From Chthoniobacterales bacterium (lineage in GTDB: Bacteria > Verrucomicrobiota > Verrucomicrobiia > Chthoniobacterales > UBA10450), in contig JACDCC010000047.1 of assembly GCA_013694595.1 (NCBI GenBank), positions 1 through 47,123 of the forward strand: DNA of 47,123 nt, in the 5' to 3' direction. The notes beneath the pieces were generated by a model. The model was not told the DNA's origin and ran no database searches. It saw only the letters and a program-made list of their open reading frames with translations. This document shows positions 1-8,694 of the stretch, in pieces (within the stretch, counting starts at the first letter, position 1; each line of letters starts with the position of its first letter). A program made the translations under genes and the position numbers.

Positions 1-1046
1 CGCTGAATCTCGAGAAGCCGGCGCGCATCCTGATGGTGGGGCTGAACGGCGCGGGTAAAACCACTTCGTCGGCGAAGCTCGCCAAGCTCCTGAAGAAGCA
101 GGGCCGCACACCGCTTTTGATCGCGTGCGATTTACATCGTCCCGCAGCGATCCAGCAGCTGGCGACGCTCGCCGGGCAGGTGGAGGTGCCGGTCTATACG
201 CCTGATGCCTCCGAGAAAAACGTCCGGCGCTCGGCTGCCGCCAGCCTGGAGTGGGCGAAGACGCAAACCGGGAACGTCCAAATCTTCGACACCGCCGGGC
301 GCCAGGAGATCGACACCGCGCTGATCGAAGAGATCAAAGAACTAAAAGAGTTCCTCAAGCCGCAGGAGATTCTGCTCGTGGCTGATGCCGCGACCGGTCA
401 GCAAGCCGTGAGCGTGGCGACACACTTCAACGACGCCCTCGGCATCACCGGCATCATTTTGACCAAGCTCGATGGCGATGCGCGTGGCGGCGCGGCGCTC
501 TCGATGCGCCAAGTCACGCAACGCCCGATCAAGTTCGCCGGCGTCGGCGAGAAGCTCGATCAATTCGAGGTCTTCGTGCCGGATCGCCTCGCGGGGCGGA
601 TTCTCGGGATGGGCGACATCGTCGGCCTGGTCGAGAAAGCCGCCGAAGCGTTCGACGAAGAGGAAGCCGAGCGGATGCAGCGGAAGCTCCGCACCGCCTC
701 GTTCGACTTCAACGATTTCCTCGCCCAGTTCAAGATGATGCGGAAGATGGGGCCGCTGGAAAACATCCTTGGCATGATCCCCGGCATGAGTAACGTGCAG
801 GGCCTCTCGGTCGACGAGAAGCAGATCAAGCGCACGGAAGCGATCGTGCTTTCCATGACCCACGAGGAGCGCTCACGGCCCGACGTTTTGAATGCGCGGC
901 GTCGTCAGCGGATCGCGGCGGGAAGTGGAAGCACCGTCACGGAGGTGAACGACTTGCTCCAGCGCTTCAATCAGATGCGCAAGATGATGAAGAACACGGG
1001 CAAGATGAAGAAGATGATGGCGCAAATGGCGCGGATGCAGAATTAA
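1..1046 (+). CDS. ffh: Signal recognition particle protein Ffh (5' truncated by window edge)
   Basis: This is the GTPase subunit of the signal recognition particle, which binds 4.5S RNA and signal sequences and targets nascent membrane proteins to FtsY. The reading frame is open from position 3, so the first ATG (33) is internal and the N domain lies upstream of the window. Visible motifs are the P-loop GLNGAGKTT (canonical Ffh usually reads GLQGSGKTT), DTAGRQEID, and TKLDGDARGG of the G domain. The Met-rich M domain follows, with MMRKMGPLENILGMIPGM and a C-terminal MKKMMAQMARMQ tail. It ends 12 bases before rpsP, the usual ffh-rpsP order. The identification is secure. Confidence 0.97.
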   Translation, partial: LNLEKPARILMVGLNGAGKTTSSAKLAKLLKKQGRTPLLIACDLHRPAAIQQLATLAGQVEVPVYTPDASEKNVRRSAAASLEWAKTQTGNVQIFDTAGRQEIDTALIEEIKELKEFLKPQEILLVADAATGQQAVSVATHFNDALGITGIILTKLDGDARGGAALSMRQVTQRPIKFAGVGEKLDQFEVFVPDRLAGRILGMGDIVGLVEKAAEAFDEEEAERMQRKLRTASFDFNDFLAQFKMMRKMGPLENILGMIPGMSNVQGLSVDEKQIKRTEAIVLSMTHEERSRPDVLNARRRQRIAAGSGSTVTEVNDLLQRFNQMRKMMKNTGKMKKMMAQMARMQN

Positions 1047-1058
1047 CGAAAAGACGAT

Positions 1059-1355
1059 ATGGCAGTTTCAATCAGACTACGCAGAGAAGGCACCACGAAC
1101 CGTCCTTATTACAAGGTGGTGGTGGCCGACAGCCGCAGCCCGCGCGACGGCAAGTTCATCGAGATCATCGGCACGTACGATCCAGTGAAGAAGGATCACA
1201 ACAGCACGTTGAAGCTTGATCGCGTGGAGCATTGGATTTCGAAAGGCGCACGGCCGTCCGATACCGTCCGCAGTTTGATCAAAAAGAACCGCGCGACGGC
1301 GGCAGCAGCGCCTGCACCGGAACCGGCTCAGGTTGAGACGGCCGCGGCGAGCTAA
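1059..1355 (+). CDS. rpsP: 30S ribosomal protein bS16
   Basis: This 98-residue protein of the small ribosomal subunit starts with the family signature [19 protein letters not shown] and continues with [15 protein letters not shown] and a GTYDP motif. The C-terminus carries a short Ala/Pro/Glu-rich tail ([17 protein letters not shown]), a common variable extension of bS16. It follows ffh by 12 bases on the same strand, so the two are probably cotranscribed. In many bacteria khpA, rimM and trmD follow directly. Here a minus-strand prsW-like gene comes next. Confidence 0.97.
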   Translation: MAVSIRLRREGTTNRPYYKVVVADSRSPRDGKFIEIIGTYDPVKKDHNSTLKLDRVEHWISKGARPSDTVRSLIKKNRATAAAAPAPEPAQVETAAAS

Positions 1356-1375
1356 GCTCGTCTTTGGCCAAGTAA

Positions 1376-1402
1376 GCAGCGCGCGCTTGTTGGCGGCGCT
1401 GC
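1376..1402. terminator. Possible stem-loop between convergent rpsP and prsW-like genes
   Basis: A 7-bp stem (GCAGCGC at 1376-1382 with GCGCTGC at 1396-1402) encloses a 13-base loop in the 57-base gap between the convergent genes. No T-run follows on either side, so a Rho-independent terminator is only a weak possibility. Confidence 0.25.
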
Positions 1403-1412
1403 GGGCGGATTC

Positions 1413-3197
1413 TTACCGCTTCTGCACCATCGCCGCGACTTCGCCTGGCGCTGCAAACTGCGGCATCTGCTCGGCGTCGCCGCGGAAGATGAGAACCAGC
1501 GAGCCGTAGTTCCACACTGCTGCGGCTTCGCCTTCGCTGGTTTGAGCGGCATCGAAACGGTGGGCGGGATTTGCTGTTGTTTTCGGCACGACACCCCAGC
1601 CGTCCACCTCCGAAAACCACGCGAGGCGCAGCGACTCGGTCGCGTTCGCAGCGAGTTCGGCCGAGCGATACCGCAGCAATAGCAGCGTCATGCCGGACGA
1701 GTATTCGCCCGCCAATCCTAGAGTCGCACCCACGATTGCAACCGTATCGCTATCGAGCGCATCGCTGCTCTCTCGCTGGAAGGCGCCGATCTGCTCCGGC
1801 AGCAAAGCGGTGAGCGGCTGCCGTTCAAGCCACTCGTCCGCTTGCACGACCGGCGGACCCGTCTCTGGCAAACTGGCGCCGTAGAGCGCCAGGCCGGCAA
1901 CGATCACCCCAACGGCAAGCACTCCAAGGCAGCCGATCGAGCTGACGGCAATCAGCACACCTTTGAATCCACCACTGCGCGGGGCGGCTGCCGCCGGGTA
2001 CGCTGGTGGAATGGGTAACGGCGGCGGTATTGCGGCGCGAGCCGCAGGTATCCAGCCGAGCTGCACCGCGAGCGCATTTAGCTGCGCCACGTAGCCGGCC
2101 TCACGTGCCGCCGGTGTCTGATGGCGCGGAAAAATTCCGCGCGCGGTGCGCCAGCGAAGAAACGCCAGTTCGCTCGCCAGATCCTGCAACCGAATCCGCG
2201 CGCGCCGTTGCGACCAGCCACCGCTCCCGAAGGCGCGCCACGCGGCGCCGATTCTCCCACGCACGGTGCAGAGCGCATGATATTCTCGTCCCGGCAGCAA
2301 ACCGCTGCGCAGTTCCGGCAGGAGATGCTCGCGGATGATCCGCCCCTCTTTTCGCAGTGAGAGAATGACGATCGTGATCACGCCAAGGAACGCCGGCACC
2401 ATGATCAACACGTAAGCCAGAAAGAACATTGCGCCGAGGCTGGCGGAGCCGTTCCAGAGGAAGTGCAGGAACATGGCGAGACAGAGGCCTGAGGCTGGCG
2501 CGACTACTTTCATCCAGGAGCCGCGCGGCGCGTGTCGCGCGAGCCCGAGGCCGATTCCGGTCATACTGGTGAAGAGCGGATGGGCGAACGGCGAAACAAC
2601 GCCGCGCAGGATGAAGGTGAAGATCGACGCACCCAGTCCCTCCGCGAGACTCTTCCCGTAGTAGAGAATGTTCTCCGTCATCGCGAAGCCGAGCCCGATC
2701 ATCGTGGCGTAGATGATTCCATCGAGCACGCTGTCGAATTCCTCACGCTTCCAGAGGAAGAGAATGATCAGCGCGAAGCCTTTCGCCAGCTCCTCGACGA
2801 GAGGCGCTGAGACCACGGCCACGGCTACTTCCGCGCCGTCGCCGAGCACACCGAACATCACCACGGCAAACGCAGTATTCAGAATGTAGGCGAAGAACAC
2901 GGCCGCCGTGGCGCCCCATAGAAAACCGGCGGCCAGCATCCAGACCGGCTCTTTCTCGAAACGGTCCACCCACAGCGCCAGCAGCATGTAAGCGGGGACC
3001 GGCAGCACGGCGAGAACGATGCCGACCATCAGCCCGAGTGGTCCGGTGGAGATTCCGAGCAGGATCAGCGTCACCAGGCCGAGCACGATCGCGGTAAGGC
3101 TCGCCGCGATGCTCAGCAGCCACTTCGATGTCGCGCCTGTTCTCTCCCGGGAACAACGGGCAGCGGCGGTGGCGATGAGGCGAGGGGATCCATTCAC
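1413..3197 (-). CDS. PrsW-family intramembrane metalloprotease with C-terminal extension
   Basis: This is a polytopic membrane protein of the PrsW (CPBP-like) glutamic/metalloprotease family; PrsW in Bacillus starts regulated proteolysis of anti-sigma factor RsiW. Family motifs are present in order: PLVEELAKG (paired Glu), MTENILYYG (second Glu), a His in VSPFAHPLFTSMTGIGLG, and LHFLWNG. The N-terminal half holds about eight hydrophobic helices. The 594-residue length is well above the roughly 200-350 residues of typical PrsW. The extra C-terminal part has a Pro/Ala-rich linker, one more transmembrane segment and a folded, probably extracytoplasmic, 130-residue region that I do not recognise. 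The start is uncertain; a later start near the first helix is possible. It lies antisense between rpsP and khpA. Confidence 0.85.
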   Translation of the reverse strand: MNGSPRLIATAAARCSRERTGATSKWLLSIAASLTAIVLGLVTLILLGISTGPLGLMVGIVLAVLPVPAYMLLALWVDRFEKEPVWMLAAGFLWGATAAVFFAYILNTAFAVVMFGVLGDGAEVAVAVVSAPLVEELAKGFALIILFLWKREEFDSVLDGIIYATMIGLGFAMTENILYYGKSLAEGLGASIFTFILRGVVSPFAHPLFTSMTGIGLGLARHAPRGSWMKVVAPASGLCLAMFLHFLWNGSASLGAMFFLAYVLIMVPAFLGVITIVILSLRKEGRIIREHLLPELRSGLLPGREYHALCTVRGRIGAAWRAFGSGGWSQRRARIRLQDLASELAFLRWRTARGIFPRHQTPAAREAGYVAQLNALAVQLGWIPAARAAIPPPLPIPPAYPAAAAPRSGGFKGVLIAVSSIGCLGVLAVGVIVAGLALYGASLPETGPPVVQADEWLERQPLTALLPEQIGAFQRESSDALDSDTVAIVGATLGLAGEYSSGMTLLLLRYRSAELAANATESLRLAWFSEVDGWGVVPKTTANPAHRFDAAQTSEGEAAAVWNYGSLVLIFRGDAEQMPQFAAPGEVAAMVQKR

Positions 3198-3313
3198 GCG
3201 CCGGCGTGGCGCGCTGTCTTCTCTCGAAGCGCTACCGTTGCGTCAATAAAATGCACCTGCGGTAGAAATCACCCGGGCGGTGACAAACGGCGGCTCATCG
3301 CTACACTGAGCGC

Positions 3314-3544
3314 GTGAAACAGTTCCTCGAGTTTGTCATTCGCCACCTGGTGGAGTTTCCCGACGAGGTGATCATCACCGAAAGTCCGAGCGGCAACACC
3401 ACCGTTTTTCGGCTGGCGATGCGACAGACGGACGTCGGCCGGATCATCGGCCGAAACGGCCAGACGATTCAGGCGATCCGCGCGCTCCTCGCGAGCTCGG
3501 CCGCACGGCACGACCAGCGCGCCACACTCGAAATCATCGAGTAG
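3314..3544 (+). CDS. khpA: KH-domain RNA-binding protein KhpA
   Basis: This is a 76-residue single KH-domain protein starting at GTG. The fold signature VGRIIGRNGQTI (residues 41-52, with GRNG as the GxxG loop) is clear, and the length matches KhpA (formerly YlqC/UPF0109). In Gram-positive bacteria KhpA pairs with KhpB/EloR and affects cell elongation and sRNA-related RNA binding; the role here is inferred. In many genomes it sits directly between rpsP and rimM/trmD. In this window it is about 2 kb downstream of rpsP, with an opposite-strand protease gene between them, so it probably needs its own promoter in the 116-base gap upstream. Confidence 0.93.
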   Translation: MKQFLEFVIRHLVEFPDEVIITESPSGNTTVFRLAMRQTDVGRIIGRNGQTIQAIRALLASSAARHDQRATLEIIE

Positions 3545-3571
3545 CGCAAACCGGCAGGCGGACTCGCGCTT

Positions 3572-4663
3572 CTACTGAATCGAAACCGGCACGCCGCCTT
3601 TGATTTTTCCGGCGAGGCGGACCACATCCCAGTTTGCGAGGCGGATGCAGCCGTGGCTCGCGGAACGGCCGATCGAGTCCGGAGCAGCCGTGCCGTGCAG
3701 GCCGATGCCCTTTTTGTTTAGCGCGATCCAGATCACACCGACGGGGTTGTTGGGCCCCGGTGGGAGCATGTGGAAATCGTCACTGCGCTCGCCTTCGTTC
3801 AGCATTTTCTCGTCATAACGGAAGGTCGGCATCTTCGCGACACCGCGCACTTTCCACTCGCCCACCGGCGATTCTGTCTGTTCCGAACCAATCGTGACGG
3901 GGTAAGCAGCGACCACTTTCTCGTTGTCATACACGGCGAGCATGTTCGTCTTCATGTCGACTGTAACGGTCATCTGCGGCGAAGTAGATGCACCGGTTTG
4001 CTCCTGCGCGTCGCCAGCAGGCTTCTCAGCCCCACCGGGTTCCCCTTCAGCGATTTCGTTTGCGACTGAAGGATTGATCTCGCTACCCGGCTTCAGATCT
4101 TTGACCGCCGCAAGCTCGAACGGCTCCACGTTCGGAACCTGGAGTTCGTCGCCCGCTTTGATGTCCTTCATTTTCCCGGGATTGAGTTGCTCGAGAAAAT
4201 CAGGGTCGCTGTGAAACTTCTCACTGAGCGCTTCTGCCGCATCGCGATACGGCAACGCCTTCAATTTCGCCTGCGCGGCGACTTCTGTCGGCAGCTCCCC
4301 GACGTTCTCGAGATCCGCGTCCGTCACCGTGTAGGTGATAAAAACAGGATCCACGCTCGCGAGATCGAGGCCGGTGACATCCGGCAGCGCTTCGGCCTTT
4401 CCGGCCGGAGCAGCTGGCGCCGCTTCGCCGCGCGACTCACGGTAAAGCGCGAGCGCCTTGCGGGTGAACTCGCCGTAGTAGCCGTCGAGTTTGCCGGGTC
4501 CGAAGTTGGCGCGATCGAGGAAAATCTGCAGCCGGGTGGCGGCTTCAATGTCAGCAGGGCTTCGCTTCTGCGCCCCTCCCGACTGCTTTTTCTCAGCCGC
4601 GGCAGTGCCCAGCAGACTGCACGAGATCATGGCCGTGATCGCTAAACGTACGAAGCTTTGCAT
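3572..4663 (-). CDS. Secreted L,D-transpeptidase with peptidoglycan-binding and LysM-like domains
   Basis: This cell-wall enzyme makes 3-3 peptide cross-links or attaches proteins to peptidoglycan. I chose the ATG at 4663 because it begins a standard signal peptide (MQSFVRLAITAMISCSLLG, cut near TAAA); an upstream ATG at 4717 would bury it. Domains in order are a PG_binding_1-like repeat (DGYYGEFTRKALALYRESRG), a LysM-like segment (LSEKFHSDPDFLEQLNPG to GDELQVPNVEPF), a low-complexity linker, and a C-terminal YkuD domain with HGTAAP and the catalytic motif SHGCIRLAN. It is the convergent neighbour of khpA, 27 bases apart. Catalytic residues appear intact. Confidence 0.93.
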   Translation of the reverse strand: MQSFVRLAITAMISCSLLGTAAAEKKQSGGAQKRSPADIEAATRLQIFLDRANFGPGKLDGYYGEFTRKALALYRESRGEAAPAAPAGKAEALPDVTGLDLASVDPVFITYTVTDADLENVGELPTEVAAQAKLKALPYRDAAEALSEKFHSDPDFLEQLNPGKMKDIKAGDELQVPNVEPFELAAVKDLKPGSEINPSVANEIAEGEPGGAEKPAGDAQEQTGASTSPQMTVTVDMKTNMLAVYDNEKVVAAYPVTIGSEQTESPVGEWKVRGVAKMPTFRYDEKMLNEGERSDDFHMLPPGPNNPVGVIWIALNKKGIGLHGTAAPDSIGRSASHGCIRLANWDVVRLAGKIKGGVPVSIQ

Positions 4664-4766
4664 GCTGTTTCTTACGGATGGTAAAGCGAACCGGTTGTAT
4701 CCCGCCGGACGATTCACCGCGCGATGGAGGCGGCTCCGGTGACGAAACGATCCTGCATTTGTTGCG

Positions 4767-5585
4767 CTACGCCACCGGTGCGGCAGTGCCCAGCTGACCG
4801 TAACGGCCTTTCACGCAGCAGTACACTCCGTAGGCGGCGAGGCCGAGCGCGACGACTGCGAACAAAACCGGCCCGTACGCTTCGCCGCGCAAGGCGTTCA
4901 ATGCTCCGCTGAGCCCGCGCGCCTCGCCGGGATCCGATTGGAGCCCCGCCTGGATCAGAAAGACGCCCACAATTCCGAACACGAAGCCGCGGGCGGCCAG
5001 GCCGAAAGAACAGATCCGCGTCACCCACCGATGTTGGTCTCGCGAGAGAGTCGACAGGTTCAACTTCCGCTCGTAGCTGCGGCGATACGCGCGGCGCCAT
5101 TGAAAAATCCCGTACCCGATCAGGCCGAGCCCGATCAGAATCACTGCCCACGAGCCGTACGGTGTCGCCATTACTTTCGCAGTGGAATCGCGTGCCGTGC
5201 GATCGCCACCTCCTCCCGAGGAGCCGCCCATCAGCGTGCGAACGGCCGCTAGCGTAATCCCGCTGTAGATGACAGCGCTGAATAACGCCCGGACGCGACT
5301 CACCAGCGCCTTAAACCCGGAACGGTACTCACCGGGGTTCGCGATCGCCTCGATCAGGCGCCAGACCACGAAGCAGAGCAGCCCCGCTGCGAGAGTCGCG
5401 AGCATCACGCGGCCAAAGGGTTGCTCCGAAATTTTGTCCAGCGCGGCGCGCGAGTCGCTCGCCTTGGCGCGGCCGGCAAAAGCAGCCATCGCCGAGAACG
5501 CTCCGACGCAGATGTAAACAACGCCTTTCGCGAGGTAGCCGATTCGCGCCACGCGCGTCATCCATTCGTTTCGATCGTCAAACAT
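4767..5585 (-). CDS. DUF1206 family integral membrane protein
   Basis: This polytopic membrane protein is built from three copies of a two-helix unit, each beginning with a Gly/Ala-rich segment such as ARIGYLAKGVVYICVGAFSA and CSFGLAARGFVFGIVGVFLI. That is the DUF1206 architecture. The start at 5585 (MFDDRNEWMTRVARIGY) gives 272 residues, the usual family length; an upstream ATG at 5666 adds 27 residues without family character. The function of DUF1206 is not established. It is divergent from the flavin reductase gene, with about 106 bases between them. Confidence 0.88.
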   Translation of the reverse strand: MFDDRNEWMTRVARIGYLAKGVVYICVGAFSAMAAFAGRAKASDSRAALDKISEQPFGRVMLATLAAGLLCFVVWRLIEAIANPGEYRSGFKALVSRVRALFSAVIYSGITLAAVRTLMGGSSGGGGDRTARDSTAKVMATPYGSWAVILIGLGLIGYGIFQWRRAYRRSYERKLNLSTLSRDQHRWVTRICSFGLAARGFVFGIVGVFLIQAGLQSDPGEARGLSGALNALRGEAYGPVLFAVVALGLAAYGVYCCVKGRYGQLGTAAPVA

Positions 5586-5691
5586 GGCTAACGAATGCTC
5601 CGTCTTCGCGATCTTGTCACCTGCGCGCTCTCGATGGCATGCGAATCGAACGTATTGGCAGGGCACGCAGTTGCGTTAACCTCTGCAGAAC

Positions 5692-6252
5692 ATGGCGAAA
5701 TTTTTGGTCATCAGCACGAGCGGCAATCCAGACAGCAACAGCCGGCGTATGGGGCGCGTTGCCTTCGCTGATCTGCAAAAGCGGGGCGTCGAGTGCGAGT
5801 GGCTCGATTTGAACGAACTCGAGCTGCCGCTGTGTGACGCGGACGCCTGCTACACGAGCGCCGGCGCCCAGAAGTTGAACAAAGCAATCGCTAGCGCAGA
5901 CGGGATCATCGTCGCGTCTCCGGTCTACAACTACGACATGAGCGCGGCGGCCAAGAACATGATCGAGCTGACCGGCAAGGCGTGGGAGGACAAAGTGGTG
6001 GGCTTCCTCTGCGCCGCAGGAGGCATGAGCAGCTACATGTCCGTGATGGCCTATGCGAACAGCCTGATGCTCGATTTTCGCTGCGTGATCATCCCGCGAT
6101 TCGTCTACGCGACGGGGCAGGCCTTTCAGGAGGGTGAGCTGATCGACCCGAAGGTGGCCCAGCGGATTGAGCAGGTGGCTGCGGAACTTGTTAGGTTCAC
6201 AACAGCTCTGCGGACTACCCAGCGCGGTCGCTCGGTCGCGGGTGTGAGTTGA
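5692..6252 (+). CDS. NADPH-dependent FMN reductase family protein (flavodoxin fold)
   Basis: This 186-residue flavodoxin-like protein belongs to the FMN_red family, whose members reduce FMN, quinones, azo compounds or metals with NAD(P)H. The N-terminal phosphate-binding loop reads STSGNPDSNSRRMG, and the flavin-contact motif SPVYNYDMSAAAKNMIEL follows the first half. A Gly-rich loop (AAGGMSSY) completes the binding site. There is no signal peptide, so it is cytoplasmic. The substrate cannot be told from sequence. It stands alone between the divergent DUF1206 gene and the convergent peptidase. Confidence 0.88.
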   Translation: MAKFLVISTSGNPDSNSRRMGRVAFADLQKRGVECEWLDLNELELPLCDADACYTSAGAQKLNKAIASADGIIVASPVYNYDMSAAAKNMIELTGKAWEDKVVGFLCAAGGMSSYMSVMAYANSLMLDFRCVIIPRFVYATGQAFQEGELIDPKVAQRIEQVAAELVRFTTALRTTQRGRSVAGVS

Positions 6253-6340
6253 CTCGCACAGCGGCTCGCTCCTCAGGAGCGCGAGTTTCGCCTCGCCGTG
6301 CCGGAGGCGCAGAGCGTCTCATTGAATCCGGCCGCTGGAT

Positions 6341-8602
6341 TCAAGGTGAACGAGCGCGCTTTCCGCTCGTCTGCCGCGGCTGAAGTTCAGCGTCGAAGAA
6401 CTCCATGATGCGGGTCTGCCGCCGCAGCCGCAACACGGGATCGCTGACCATGTGAGTGCCGAGCAACGGCAGAAAGTCGAACGGCTTACCAAGCTGAAAT
6501 AACGCATCGGCCAACTGCGCGGCGTGCTGGAAGTAAACGTTGTCGTCGGTCATACCGTGCATGAGCAGGAGCGGACGTTCCAAATCCTTCGCATACGTCA
6601 GTACGTTGCTGACACGGTAAGCTTCGGGATTTTCCTGCGGCAATCCGAGGTAGCGCTCAGTGTAGTGCGTGTCGTAGTTCTCCCACGTCACCACCGGTGC
6701 CCCCACCACCCCGGCCCGGAAGATCTCGGGATGCCGCATCGCCGCGATCGCGGAGAAGTAACCGCCAAACGACCAGCCCACGACGCCGACGCGGGTGAGA
6801 TCCAACTGCGGATACCGCTTTGCGAGCGATCTGAGCCCGGTGATCTGATCCTCGAGCGCGACGCTGATCAGGTCGTCACGCACCGCGCGGGACCAATCGC
6901 GGCCATGGCCCGGCGTCCCGCGTCCGTCGAGCACGACGACGATGTAGCCGCGGTCGGCCATCCACTGGTCGATCATGTAGCGGTCGGGCTGCGCAATGAC
7001 CTGTTTGCTGCTCGGTCCGGCGTAGACGTCGAGGATCACCGGGTAACGTCCGTTCTTGCGAAAGTCCCGCGGGCGAATCACCGCCGCGTCGAAGGGTCGC
7101 GCCCCTTCGGTACGGGTGAGCTCGAGGGCAGGAAGAGCAGAAGGACGCTCCGCCATGGAAGGGAGCGCGTGCACCACGCTGCCACCGGAAAGGGGCATGA
7201 CCTCCCAGCCGGAGCGCCCGTCGAGCAGCTGGAACTTGTGGACGAACTGTTCTTTCGATTCCCCGAAGACCGCATCGTGGCGTCCTGCTTCGCTCGTTAG
7301 GCGCCGCGGTTCCTCTTCGCGGTCGAGTGAGAGCTGAAAGAGGTGGCGCTCCCGCGGATCTGCTCCCCCTGCGACCACCACGGAGCGAGCCGCGTCATCG
7401 AGGTCGATCAATTGCTCGAGCCCGAATGCAGGGGCCGTGATCTCGCGCTGCACGGTGCCGTCAGCGCGACGCAGTTCCAGCTGCCAGCCGCCGCGTTGCT
7501 CCGTTGTCCAGAGAAACGCGCTCCCGTCCTTCATCCAGACCGGCATCGGCTTCGGATCGAGTTCCAGCCACGCCGCGTCTTTCTCGCGCAGCAACTCGCG
7601 CGTCGTGCCGGTCTGCGGATCGACTGCCAGGAGCAGCTGCTCTTGTTGCGCACGGTTCTGGACGAGCACGCAAAGAGGCGCGGCGGCTTCCTTCCAGACG
7701 ACGCGCGCCAGGTACGGATATTTCTCACGATCCCACTCGACCCAGCGCGTGGTGCCGCCCTCACGCGCGATAATTCCGAGACGCACCTTCGCGTTCGGGG
7801 TGCCCGCGCGCGGGTAGAAATTCCTGGCCGGTGCCGCCTCGGGATGGAGTGGATCGACAATGAAGCGGGTTTCCACGCCGCTGTAGTCGGTCTCCTGATA
7901 CGCGAGCGATTTCGAATCCGGCGACCACCAATAACCTTCGCGCCGGTCCATCTCCTCCTGCGCTACGAATTCGGCTACGCCATGCTCGATCGTCTCGGTA
8001 GCGCCGCTCGTGATGGCACGCTCGCTTTTCTGCTCCAGATCGATCACATGCAGCTCGCGTCCACTGACGGCCGCCACGAATTTTCCGTCCGGCGAGAACT
8101 TGGGATCGATCCAATCACGACCGGGGAGTTCCGTGACCGCCGAGTCAGCCCGATTGATCAGGTAGAGGCGCCCGCCGAGTGCCACCAGCACCTTGCTCGC
8201 ATCCTTCGAGAGTTCGAAACTGGTGAAGCCGCGCAAACTTTGGCGTGCGCGCTCGCGGCGCGACTTTTCCTCGGCGCTCAGCTTCTCTTCCGCGCCTTGC
8301 AGCAACTTTTCCGGCGTGAGGATTTCGCGCAACGCGCCGTCAGCGATCGTGAACTCGTACAATCGCAGCACCGGATCGCGCGGACCGCTGCGAAGGAAAA
8401 TAACGGAGCGACCGTCCGGGGTCAGCTTCGGAGAAACCGGTTGACCCAGAGTGTAGTTCCGCGTCTCGACCAGCTCACGGAAGTAGCGAAGATCGGACGG
8501 CTCTGCTTCGGCCGCCCGCAGGTCCAGCAATGACGTCTGAAGAAACAACAGGGAAAAGAGGCAGGTGGCAGTCGAGGCTCGGCTGGAAAACGAAGGCTTC
8601 AC
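6341..8602 (-). CDS. Dipeptidyl-peptidase IV-like serine peptidase (S9B), exported
   Basis: This 753-residue protein has an N-terminal signal peptide (MKPSFSSRASTATCLFSLLF onward), a DPPIV N-terminal beta-propeller, and a C-terminal alpha/beta-hydrolase domain. The paired-Glu element that binds the substrate N-terminus is seen as AEFVAQEEMDRREGYWW. The catalytic triad can be assigned to Ser611 in GWSFGGY, Asp686 in HGMTDDNV, and His717 in LGTHMVSD. The enzyme should remove X-Pro or X-Ala dipeptides from peptides in the periplasm. Its nearest relatives by motif are bacterial S9B enzymes rather than acylaminoacyl peptidases. No operon partner is evident. Confidence 0.93.
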   Translation of the reverse strand: MKPSFSSRASTATCLFSLLFLQTSLLDLRAAEAEPSDLRYFRELVETRNYTLGQPVSPKLTPDGRSVIFLRSGPRDPVLRLYEFTIADGALREILTPEKLLQGAEEKLSAEEKSRRERARQSLRGFTSFELSKDASKVLVALGGRLYLINRADSAVTELPGRDWIDPKFSPDGKFVAAVSGRELHVIDLEQKSERAITSGATETIEHGVAEFVAQEEMDRREGYWWSPDSKSLAYQETDYSGVETRFIVDPLHPEAAPARNFYPRAGTPNAKVRLGIIAREGGTTRWVEWDREKYPYLARVVWKEAAAPLCVLVQNRAQQEQLLLAVDPQTGTTRELLREKDAAWLELDPKPMPVWMKDGSAFLWTTEQRGGWQLELRRADGTVQREITAPAFGLEQLIDLDDAARSVVVAGGADPRERHLFQLSLDREEEPRRLTSEAGRHDAVFGESKEQFVHKFQLLDGRSGWEVMPLSGGSVVHALPSMAERPSALPALELTRTEGARPFDAAVIRPRDFRKNGRYPVILDVYAGPSSKQVIAQPDRYMIDQWMADRGYIVVVLDGRGTPGHGRDWSRAVRDDLISVALEDQITGLRSLAKRYPQLDLTRVGVVGWSFGGYFSAIAAMRHPEIFRAGVVGAPVVTWENYDTHYTERYLGLPQENPEAYRVSNVLTYAKDLERPLLLMHGMTDDNVYFQHAAQLADALFQLGKPFDFLPLLGTHMVSDPVLRLRRQTRIMEFFDAELQPRQTSGKRARSP

Positions 8603-8694
8603 ACGTGGAACTTAGGTTCTGCCCGGAGCGCGCAAAGCAGATTTCTCGCCCGTCCCGGCATCACGCTGCGCGGCGGCCGCACGAGCTCGGCGAT

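Noticed and set aside
7343-8533. 396-codon frame antisense to the DPP-IV gene
   Set aside because: It is a shadow of a well-supported gene and has no motif or credible start.
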